A stretch of DNA of 6,942 nt, taken from the NCBI GenBank assembly GCA_947464215.1, contig CANHVX010000051.1, positions 1 to 6,942 on the forward strand. The letters run 5' to 3'. Both the position numbers and the translations under genes were made by a program. The stretch's first letter is position 1. The number at the start of each line of letters is the position of its first letter. The notes under the pieces were generated by a model, which was given only the letters and a program-made list of their open reading frames with translations, ran no database searches and was not told the DNA's origin. Source of the DNA: Pseudomonadaceae bacterium (GTDB taxonomy: Bacteria; Pseudomonadota; Alphaproteobacteria; UBA2136; UBA6156). This document shows, in pieces, positions 1-5,520 of this stretch.

Positions 1-357
1 GATAGCACCAAATTTAACCGGGCCACGTTGCCCGTGCGCGTGGATGATGGCACGTGGTCGCTCGACAATGCCCTGCTGGAAGGGCCGAGCATGAGCATCC
101 GGTTGAATGGCTCGTATCTGCGCGACGAACACGTGCTGAATTTTGACGGCACGCTGGCACCCGCCATCCCGTTTAACCGGTTGGTGACGAAAATCCCTCT
201 GCTGGGCAGCATTTTGGCCGGCAGCCAGGATGGTGTGGTGGCGGCCGACTTTAAGCTGAAAGGCAAAACCTCGGCGCCCGAAGTAACCGTGCGCCCCTTA
301 AGTGTGTTGACGCCGGGGCTGCTGAAAGACCTCTTCCGAGGAGGGCAAACACCATGA
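1..357 (+). CDS. AsmA-like / YhdP-type envelope protein, C-terminal end (5' truncated)
   Basis: The reading frame is open from the first base, so this is the last 118 residues of a longer protein; the start lies left of the window. The visible part has the repetitive beta-strand style of AsmA-like C-terminal regions (LDNALLEGPSMSIRLNGSY, then a strand with LNFDGTLAPA). It ends with the family's typical close: an IPLLGSILAG stretch, a DGVVAADFKLKG strand, a SAPEVTVRPLS turn and a final LTPGLLKDLF helix. Family knowledge: YhdP/AsmA/TamB-type proteins are very large, anchored in the inner membrane, span the periplasm and are linked to phospholipid transport to the outer membrane. That this copy does so is inference. 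Its TGA overlaps the ATG of the next gene (ATGA), so the two are probably translationally coupled. YhdP rather than another AsmA paralogue cannot be proven from this fragment. Confidence 0.8.
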   Translation, partial: DSTKFNRATLPVRVDDGTWSLDNALLEGPSMSIRLNGSYLRDEHVLNFDGTLAPAIPFNRLVTKIPLLGSILAGSQDGVVAADFKLKGKTSAPEVTVRPLSVLTPGLLKDLFRGGQTP

Positions 358-821
358 TGCGCGCGCTTTATGCCGTGTTGTTAGGCCTGAGTTTGGCAGC
401 CTGTGAGCCCCAAGGTGCTGAACACGCCCACCTTGCCCAAAAGCTGGCGACCTTGCCGGCAGTGCTGCGCATGGACACGGCGCGCCTTCCGTTGACCTTG
501 GAGATTGCCGATGATGACCACGAACGCGAAAGAGGCCTGATGTTCCGCGACGCCCTACCCCCCGGAACCGGCATGCTGTTTGTGTGGCCCGAGGCAGCCC
601 CACGCACCTTCTGGATGAAAAATACGCCCATCCCCCTGGATATGGTGTTTATGAGAGACGGCCAGGTGGTGGGGGTTATCCCGTGGGCCAAACCGTTTGA
701 CGAAAGCCCGCTGGGTGTAGCCGACCCCGCCGATATGGTGCTGGAAGTGCCCGGAGGATGGACCCAAACCCATGGTGTGGGCACAGGGTGGACGTTGGAG
801 TTAACCCCCAGACAGCTCTAA
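354..821 (+). CDS. DUF192-family lipoprotein
   Basis: 155 residues. Residues 1-16 form a short lipoprotein signal with a hydrophobic core and lipobox L14-A15-A16-C17, so the mature protein is probably lipid-anchored at Cys17. Residues about 46-152 are a complete DUF192 domain. It shows the conserved ERGLMFRDALPPGTGMLF block, the FWMKNTPIPLDMVF signature (about residues 84-97) and a VLEVPGG near the end, where most relatives read PAG. The family folds as a small beta-barrel and has no firmly established activity, so no enzyme role is claimed. A strong ribosome site GAGGAGGG (338-345) sits 8 nt before the first ATG. A second in-frame ATG follows directly (357), so either could start. The gene overlaps the upstream AsmA-like gene by 4 bp and ends inside the tail of the convergent dsbD gene. 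The domain call is safe; the cellular role is unknown. Confidence 0.9.
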   Translation: MMRALYAVLLGLSLAACEPQGAEHAHLAQKLATLPAVLRMDTARLPLTLEIADDDHERERGLMFRDALPPGTGMLFVWPEAAPRTFWMKNTPIPLDMVFMRDGQVVGVIPWAKPFDESPLGVADPADMVLEVPGGWTQTHGVGTGWTLELTPRQL

Positions 822-2873
822 CTTTTCCTTCAGCAACCCTGGTGTGAGAAGCTGGGGGAGTATCTCGGGCTCGGGCACGCCGGGTTTGTAGAGCAGATAC
901 AGCGGCACGCCTTTGCGGCCGTGGCGTGCCAGTTCGGCGGTGATTTCGGGGTTGTAGCGCGTCCAGTCGGCCTTCAGCAGGTGCGTTTGCGTGCGCGCGA
1001 AGAGAGCTTGCGTAGTGGTTGTATTCAGCACCGTGGCTTCGGTTACTTTGCAGGTAATGCACCAGTCGGCGGTGAAATCTATGAAAATAGGCCGGTTGGT
1101 GGCCTGGGCCGAGGCCACCGCCTGTGGCGACCATGGCTGCCATGTGCCGGCAACAGACGGCGCTGCTGTGATGCTGGCCGCCCAGAGGGTTCCTACCGCC
1201 ACGACCACGGCCCCCAGGGCTGTCCACGCATGGGGTTTTTGTCCATACAGCCACACACTAAATGACACCCCCACCATGCACGCCAGCAGAACAAAGGTGG
1301 CCTGTTGCCCCGTAAGGCTGTTGAACACATAGGCAAGCCAGAGTGCGGTGAGCAGCATCGGCCAGCCCATGGCGTGCTTAAAGGTTGCCATCCATTTGCC
1401 CGGTTTGGGCAAACGACGCCCCAACTGCGGAAAGACACCCACCAACAAAAAGGGCAGGGCCATGCCGAGCCCCATCGCACTGAAAATGGCAACGCTTGCC
1501 CCCACCGATTGCGTGAGCGCGTAGGCCATCGCCCCCCCCATAAACGGCACCGTGCACGGTGTGGCCACCACCACCGCCAGCACGCCCGTGGCCGCGCTGC
1601 CTACCAAGCCCTTGTGCGGGCCGGCTCCGGCGAGGCGCGTGAGAGATGTGCCGGCTTCATAGACACCAAAAAAATTGAGTGCGATGGCAACCATAAGCAC
1701 CGCAAGGCCCGCCACAAACAGCGGGGATTGCAAATGAAACCCCCACCCCACCTGAGCCCCGCCCGCCTGCACCGCCGCAATAGCCACCGCAAACGCCCAG
1801 AAGCTGACCAAAATACCCCCCGTATAGGCGGCCGCGTGTTGCATGCGCGAGCTGCCCTGGTGGTGTTTGACAAGCCCCAACACCTTGAGTGACAGCACCG
1901 GCAGGACACAGGGCATAAGGTTAAGTATCATACCCGCCAGAAACGCTGACACGAGGGCGAAAAAAAAGCCCGTTGATGGCGTGGGCGACGGCAGGCCGGT
2001 TGCCGTGGTGGGGGGTGAGGATTCGGGTGTGCCCCCGGGAGATAGCACGGCGCTGCCTGCGGCGGGGAGGGGGATATCGACCGTGTAAGCTTCCCCCTTA
2101 CCAATCAGCAGCCCTTTGAGCTGGGTGGGGCGGGTTTGCGCCTGGTTATCGAGCTTGATATGCAGGCTGTTGTTGGACGTGGTTTGCTCGGCGCTGTCGT
2201 CGATGACGCCATCTTCGGCCGGGACAAAATGATAGGTGCCCGCCAGGCCCGCGGGCAGGTGCAGATGAACGTGCGTGCCTAGGATTTGTGCCGTGGCCCC
2301 GGCCAGTGGCGCTATGGCTACGGGCCCTTGGTAGCTGGGGTTGGCTGATGCTGTTCCGCCTTGGTTCACCATAAGTGGCAGCGTGAAGGAGGCCTGGCCA
2401 GGCAGGCAGACATCTTTGCAATACAGAAAGCTGGCTTTGAACGTGAGGTTATGTTCGCCCTCTTTGGCGGGTGCTGGAAATTGCGTGTGCAGGTTTACCT
2501 GATGCTCGTAGCCATAGTTGGTGATGGGCGGCATACTTATGACTTTAGGTGCTGGAAAGTTCAGGGGGAGAGCTTTGCCGTTGAGGCTGAGTTCGGGCGG
2601 GAGGCCGCTGTCGCCAGGGTTGCTCCAGTAGATATGCCAGCCGTCTTCCAAGGTGACATTCCAGCTAAGTGGCACCATGGCGGATGGTGTGACGGCAGAT
2701 GTTGCCGCGTGCAGCTGCATGGTGATGACGGGTGCCGGCGTGAGCCCTTCCACCTTCGCCACTTCAGAACTTGCAACCTTTGCCGGTTGTTGGGCCCAAG
2801 CCCCCATGCCAATGGCCAATGACATATATGTTGCTGCCAACAGAGTGTTGCCGATAGTGCGCGCCAAGAACAT
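801..2873 (-). CDS. dsbD: Protein-disulfide reductase, DsbD/ScsB type
   Basis: 690 residues; moves electrons from cytoplasmic thioredoxin across the inner membrane to periplasmic disulfide partners. Residues 1-27 are a signal peptide ending AWA|QQ. Residues about 45-170 are the N-terminal DsbD-like domain with WHIYWSNPGDSGLPP and a redox pair C152-KDV-C156. A Pro/Ser/Thr-rich linker runs about 271-301. The membrane domain (about 302-572, roughly eight helices) carries the two buried cysteines, C322 in NLMPCVLP and C440 in ATPCTVPF. The C-terminal thioredoxin domain has W604-C605-I-T-C608 and probable cis-proline P657. All three cysteine pairs are present. The frame stays open up to 3131, but the start at 2873 is chosen because it begins the signal peptide and has AAGG 9 nt upstream. 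The N-terminal domain resembles ScsB-like alphaproteobacterial proteins more than E. coli DsbD; no scsC/scsD partner is visible. The 3' end overlaps the DUF192 gene by 21 bp. Confidence 0.93.
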   Translation of the reverse strand: MFLARTIGNTLLAATYMSLAIGMGAWAQQPAKVASSEVAKVEGLTPAPVITMQLHAATSAVTPSAMVPLSWNVTLEDGWHIYWSNPGDSGLPPELSLNGKALPLNFPAPKVISMPPITNYGYEHQVNLHTQFPAPAKEGEHNLTFKASFLYCKDVCLPGQASFTLPLMVNQGGTASANPSYQGPVAIAPLAGATAQILGTHVHLHLPAGLAGTYHFVPAEDGVIDDSAEQTTSNNSLHIKLDNQAQTRPTQLKGLLIGKGEAYTVDIPLPAAGSAVLSPGGTPESSPPTTATGLPSPTPSTGFFFALVSAFLAGMILNLMPCVLPVLSLKVLGLVKHHQGSSRMQHAAAYTGGILVSFWAFAVAIAAVQAGGAQVGWGFHLQSPLFVAGLAVLMVAIALNFFGVYEAGTSLTRLAGAGPHKGLVGSAATGVLAVVVATPCTVPFMGGAMAYALTQSVGASVAIFSAMGLGMALPFLLVGVFPQLGRRLPKPGKWMATFKHAMGWPMLLTALWLAYVFNSLTGQQATFVLLACMVGVSFSVWLYGQKPHAWTALGAVVVAVGTLWAASITAAPSVAGTWQPWSPQAVASAQATNRPIFIDFTADWCITCKVTEATVLNTTTTQALFARTQTHLLKADWTRYNPEITAELARHGRKGVPLYLLYKPGVPEPEILPQLLTPGLLKEKLELSGG

Positions 2874-2882
2874 GAAAACGAA

Positions 2883-2886
2883 CCTT
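2883..2886 (-). promoter_or_regulatory. Ribosome binding site of dsbD (decides the start)
   Basis: On the minus strand this reads AAGG, 9 nt before the ATG at 2873. Together with the signal peptide it supports this start over the 86-residue upstream extension. That extension is hydrophilic and lies partly opposite the start of the cyclase gene. Confidence 0.6.
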
Positions 2887-2901
2887 GATTCTGACTTTAC
2901 G

Positions 2902-2930
2902 TTGATCTGGGATGCAGTGTTCCCTATATT
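2902..2930 (+). promoter_or_regulatory. Sigma70-type promoter for the diguanylate cyclase gene
   Basis: TTGATC (2902-2907), a 17-bp spacer and TATATT (2925-2930) give near-consensus elements at optimal spacing. The predicted start is near 2937, leaving a leader of about 36 nt before the ATG at 2973. It is the best housekeeping-type promoter in the divergent gap. Confidence 0.6.
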
Positions 2931-2950
2931 CGCTTCAAGCTCAACACCAA
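2923..2950 (-). promoter_or_regulatory. Possible weak promoter for dsbD
   Basis: On the minus strand TTGGTG (2950-2945), a 16-bp spacer and TATAGG (2928-2923) form a weak -35/-10 pair upstream of dsbD. Its -10 overlaps the -10 of the opposite promoter, so the two could compete for polymerase. The match is modest and may be chance. Confidence 0.3.
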
Positions 2951-2972
2951 AGGCAATGTTCGTAAGATTTTC

Positions 2973-4589
2973 ATGATCGCCCGTATTACCACATTTTTGG
3001 GGGTTTTTGCCTCGCTGGTGTTGGGCGTTTTCATTCTTGTGCAGCTGTATATGGCTGTTCCGCTGCCGCAGCCCGCCACGCTGGCCGATGCTTACTGGCG
3101 CGCCCCGTTTGGCCAAACCATGGCGCTGCAATATGTAGGGCTGATTGTGTTTGTGTTCCAGAACGTTTGGATTTTATGGGTATTACCGGCATTTGCGATG
3201 TTGTTTTTGTGGATGGCGTTGCGGCACACGGGGCTTGGGGTTTCGACCTTTATTGAGCAAATCCATTCGCTTGAAACAGCCCTTGGCCATACGCGCACCC
3301 GTATGGGCGCCCTGGATGACGCCTGGAACACCTTGACCACCCAACTGGATGAAGTGTTTGGACATAGCGGTGATTTATGGTTGGTGATTGACCCCGTGCG
3401 GGGCATAAAACGCTTTAACCGCGCCGCTATTGTGCAAGCCGCCCGCACCAACCCTGCGTTGGAAACGCTGGAAGGGCGCACGCTTGGTGAGCTTGCAAAA
3501 AGCGAACATTTGGATAAAGCCATCCAGCGGTGTTTTACCGAACGGGTGGCCTGGAGCGGGGAATTCCCCGGCAATGTGCCCGGACAGGTTTATCTGGCTT
3601 GGCTCTTCCCCTTGGGGGACGATGTGGCACTGCTGCTGCGCGATATTTCCTTCCAGCGGCGCGACGCGGCCTTTGGCCAGCAGGCCGAGGCGCTTTTGCG
3701 GCAAATTGTGGAGGAAAGCGTGCGCCCCGTGGCGGTGTTTGATGCCCAATGGCGCTACCTTTATGCCAGCCGCAAATGGCCCGATGTTTTGGGGCTTAAC
3801 CCCACGATTAATTTGTTGGGCCAAGAACACTGGGCGATTATGCCGAACTTCCCGCCCGGGCGCGCTGTGGTGGAACAACAACTGGCCAGTGGGCAGCTGC
3901 TTGGAAACCCCGAAGAACGTTGCACCTTTGATGGCAAAGAACGGATTGTGAACTGGCATCTGCGCCCGTGGCGCGACACCGGCGGCGGGTTGGGGGGATA
4001 TATCTTTACCGCCGTGGATGTAACCGACGATGTGCGTTTGCGGCAACAGCTGGCGCAATCGGCCGAGCGCGAAAATGCGCTTGCGTATAGCGACTCGTTA
4101 ACAGGGTTGCCCAACCGGCAGTTGTTCCAGGACCGGCTGAATATGTCTTTGGCCCAGGCTTACCGGCAGCTGGGCAAAATTGCCTTGCTCTTCCTTGACT
4201 TGGACGGCTTTAAGGGCGTGAATGACTCGCTTGGCCATGACTATGGCGATTTGCTGCTGAAACAGGTGGCAACCCGATTGAAGGAGTGTGTGCGGACGAT
4301 TGATACGGTTGCACGCTTGGGAGGTGATGAATTTACTGTGATTTTAAGCGTGCGGGACCGGGGAGATGCGGAGCAGGTGGCACAGAAAATTCTTCAGCGA
4401 ATAAGCCAACCCTATGACCTAAATGGAAAAATTGCGGATAAGGTGGGAACGAGCATCGGGATTGCCTTTTACCCCCAAGATGCCGCACAAGCTTCTGATT
4501 TGATGAAGAAAGCCGACGCTGCCATGTATGCCGCCAAGCAAGCGGGTAAGCGTATGTATAAGTTTGCAGATGCTTTAAAAGATTCGTAA
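2973..4589 (+). CDS. Membrane-anchored PAS-PAS-GGDEF diguanylate cyclase
   Basis: 538 residues; makes the second messenger c-di-GMP from two GTP. Two membrane helices lie at about 5-28 and 52-82, with a periplasmic loop of roughly 23 residues between. A likely helical linker (about 92-128) leads to a degenerate PAS-like domain (about 129-228, ending LLLRDISFQRRD). A clearer PAS domain follows (about 243-352, RPVAVFDAQWRYLYASRKW to GGYIFTAVDVTDD), then a full GGDEF domain (about 368-535). The GGDEF domain has DSLTGLPNR at 374-382, metal-binding D409 in LDLDGFK, and GGDEF at 450-454. An intact inhibitory RxxD site (R441-TI-D444) lies exactly five residues before GGDEF, so an active, product-inhibited enzyme is likely. 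No EAL or HD-GYP domain is present. The signal sensed is unknown. The ATG has a poor ribosome site (TAAG at 2963-2966) and is the only in-frame start nearby. Confidence 0.93.
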   Translation: MIARITTFLGVFASLVLGVFILVQLYMAVPLPQPATLADAYWRAPFGQTMALQYVGLIVFVFQNVWILWVLPAFAMLFLWMALRHTGLGVSTFIEQIHSLETALGHTRTRMGALDDAWNTLTTQLDEVFGHSGDLWLVIDPVRGIKRFNRAAIVQAARTNPALETLEGRTLGELAKSEHLDKAIQRCFTERVAWSGEFPGNVPGQVYLAWLFPLGDDVALLLRDISFQRRDAAFGQQAEALLRQIVEESVRPVAVFDAQWRYLYASRKWPDVLGLNPTINLLGQEHWAIMPNFPPGRAVVEQQLASGQLLGNPEERCTFDGKERIVNWHLRPWRDTGGGLGGYIFTAVDVTDDVRLRQQLAQSAERENALAYSDSLTGLPNRQLFQDRLNMSLAQAYRQLGKIALLFLDLDGFKGVNDSLGHDYGDLLLKQVATRLKECVRTIDTVARLGGDEFTVILSVRDRGDAEQVAQKILQRISQPYDLNGKIADKVGTSIGIAFYPQDAAQASDLMKKADAAMYAAKQAGKRMYKFADALKDS

Positions 4590-4654
4590 TTTTTTGTGGG
4601 CAAGGGGGTTGCCGCACCCCGTGTGGGAGCCTATCTGGCAAAGATGCAACAGGG

Positions 4655-4678
4655 GGCCCGCATTGACGCTGGCGGGCC
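4655..4678 (+). other. Perfect 7-bp inverted repeat (weak terminator or operator)
   Basis: GGCCCGC (4655-4661), a 10-nt loop and GCGGGCC (4672-4678) form a perfect stem 65 nt after the cyclase stop. The tail reads TTTGGGCTT, not a clean T run, so it would be a poor intrinsic terminator. The loop and second arm overlap the -35 and spacer of the predicted promoter for the next gene, so it could also bind a protein or hinder polymerase. Confidence 0.45.
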
Positions 4679-4692
4679 TTTGGGCTTACGAT
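4663..4692 (+). promoter_or_regulatory. Probable promoter for the small-ORF/YbjQ unit
   Basis: TTGACG (4663-4668), an 18-bp spacer and TACGAT (4687-4692). Both elements match sigma70-type consensus well. The predicted start is near 4699, giving a leader of about 33 nt that holds the AAAGGG ribosome site of the gene at 4732. Confidence 0.5.
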
Positions 4693-4717
4693 GCCCACGT
4701 TGTGACACAGACATACA

Positions 4718-4723
4718 AAAGGG
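4718..4723 (+). promoter_or_regulatory. Ribosome binding site of the 83-residue gene (decides the start)
   Basis: AAAGGG lies 8 nt before the ATG at 4732. The frame stays open leftward to a GTG at 4594, but that part would run through the inverted repeat and the predicted promoter, so the ATG at 4732 is preferred. Confidence 0.6.
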
Positions 4724-4731
4724 TTTATGAC

Positions 4732-4983
4732 ATGAAGCATGTATCGGGAATAAAAAAGGATTTTGCCGGAACGGCCCGTGTTTTGTTTGATGGTGTGACG
4801 TTGCCTGTGCGCCCTGCTATGGCCGCCGATGGCGCGCGTATCGTGTTGATAGACGAGGCACCGGCTGCTGTTGCGCACGAGAAAAAGCCATTTTTTGGCG
4901 GCTATGCCGAAGATATGCTTTCGGATATTGGATTTGATTTTGTTGAGGAAATGCCGGAAAGCGGCCGTATTAAGCGCGTTTAA
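4732..4983 (+). CDS. Hypothetical protein, 83 residues
   Basis: This gene is not recognised. It is a small soluble protein with no signal peptide, membrane helix, cysteine or known motif. The N-terminal 30 residues are basic (MKHVSGIKKDF), the middle has a hydrophobic strand (ARIVLIDEAPA), and the rest is acidic (GYAEDMLSDIGFDFVEEMPE) before a basic RIKRV end. It is judged real because it has a well-spaced ribosome site, a plausible promoter, codon use like its neighbours, and sits 17 nt before the ybjQ-like gene. The two are probably co-transcribed and may share a function, but this is inference. No function is offered. Confidence 0.7.
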   Translation: MKHVSGIKKDFAGTARVLFDGVTLPVRPAMAADGARIVLIDEAPAAVAHEKKPFFGGYAEDMLSDIGFDFVEEMPESGRIKRV

Positions 4984-5000
4984 AGCGGAGATTTTGGTGC

Positions 5001-5330
5001 ATGTTGCTGGTGACGACGGATATTGTTCAGGGCTACAGGATACGTAAATACGGCCCGTTGGTGGCCGCTGAAGCGGTGATGGGAACCAACATTTTCAGAG
5101 ACTTCTTTGCCAAAGTGCGGGACGTTGTGGGGGGGCGCAGCGGGGCCTTCCAGGCCAGCCTTGCCGACGCGCGCGAGCTGATTTTGCGGGAAATTTCCGA
5201 GCAGGCCGAAGCCGCCGGTTGCAATGCTGTGATTGGTTTAGATATTGATTATGGTGAGGTTTCTGGCAGCGGTAAAACCATGTTGATGGTGGCGGCCCAA
5301 GGCACCGCGGTGATGGTTGAGCCTGAATAA
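5001..5330 (+). CDS. YbjQ / UPF0145 family protein (heavy-metal-binding-like domain)
   Basis: 109 residues, the full usual length of the family (about 103-110). It shows the conserved blocks in order: GTNIFRDFFAKVRDVVGGRSGAF (residues 28-50), a helix with ADARELILREISEQA (55-69), GCNAVIGLDIDYGEV (73-87) and MLMVAAQGTAV (94-104). Family members form ring-like oligomers in crystal structures. The common name 'heavy-metal-binding domain' rests on structural likeness rather than shown activity, so the role here is unknown. The ATG at 5001 has GGAG 10 nt upstream. It is the second gene after the 83-residue protein and is closed by a strong terminator 35 nt downstream. Confidence 0.93.
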   Translation: MLLVTTDIVQGYRIRKYGPLVAAEAVMGTNIFRDFFAKVRDVVGGRSGAFQASLADARELILREISEQAEAAGCNAVIGLDIDYGEVSGSGKTMLMVAAQGTAVMVEPE

Positions 5331-5365
5331 CCTGATTGTATATTGTGTTACGTATGATGAATACG

Positions 5366-5388
5366 CCCTCTCGGTGAGAGGGTTTTTT
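5366..5388 (+). terminator. Intrinsic terminator of the YbjQ unit
   Basis: A perfect 7-bp stem, CCCTCTC (5366-5372) / GAGAGGG (5376-5382), with a GGT loop is followed at once by TTTTTT (5383-5388). This is a textbook Rho-independent terminator, 35 nt after the stop codon. Confidence 0.92.
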
Positions 5389-5422
5389 GTTTAAGATGTT
5401 GAATTTAATTTAATCTTTGTGG

Positions 5423-5497
5423 GTGGATTGGCGGACGCTTGATTTGAGTGCGTGTTTGCGTGGATGCAGTGTGGATACATTTTGAATGTGAGTGGAT
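5423..5497 (+). promoter_or_regulatory. Four GTGGAT hexamers upstream of the HTH gene
   Basis: GTGGAT occurs at 5423, 5460, 5471 and 5492. The last three are 11 and 21 bp apart, that is, one and two helical turns on the same DNA face. They lie just upstream of the ribosome site of the gene at 5521 and could be binding sites for a regulator, perhaps that gene's own product. No convincing -35/-10 pair was found here. Confidence 0.3.
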
Positions 5498-5503
5498 TTA
5501 ACC

Positions 5504-5511
5504 AAAGGGAG
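5504..5511 (+). promoter_or_regulatory. Ribosome binding site of the HTH gene (decides the start)
   Basis: AAAGGGAG lies 9 nt before the ATG at 5521. The frame is open leftward for 23 more codons from a TTG at 5452, but that start has no ribosome site and would place the hexamer repeats inside the coding sequence. The ATG at 5521 is therefore chosen. Confidence 0.75.
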
Positions 5512-5520
5512 TGTGACGCG

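Noticed and set aside
1305..1892. 195-residue open frame on the plus strand, antisense to dsbD
   Set aside because: Its composition is low-complexity His/Arg/Pro, it has no ribosome site, and it lies fully inside the real dsbD gene on the other strand; it is a shadow frame of a GC-rich gene.
2874..3131. 86-residue N-terminal extension of dsbD on the minus strand
   Set aside because: The frame is open, but the extension is hydrophilic, would bury the signal peptide, and runs opposite the start of the cyclase gene. The ATG at 2873 has a ribosome site and starts a proper signal peptide.
3375..4058. 227-residue open frame on the minus strand, antisense to the cyclase
   Set aside because: The plus strand encodes clear PAS and GGDEF domains here; the antisense frame has no recognisable motif or ribosome site.
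4599..4613. GGCAA-GGGGG-TTGCC hairpin as terminator of the cyclase gene
   Set aside because: The stem is only 5 bp and the T run precedes it instead of following it, so it does not fit an intrinsic terminator on either strand.
5393..5417. AAGAT...ATCTT inverted repeat in the AT-rich patch after the YbjQ terminator
   Set aside because: Only 5 bp pair around a 15-nt loop in low-complexity A/T sequence; easily chance.
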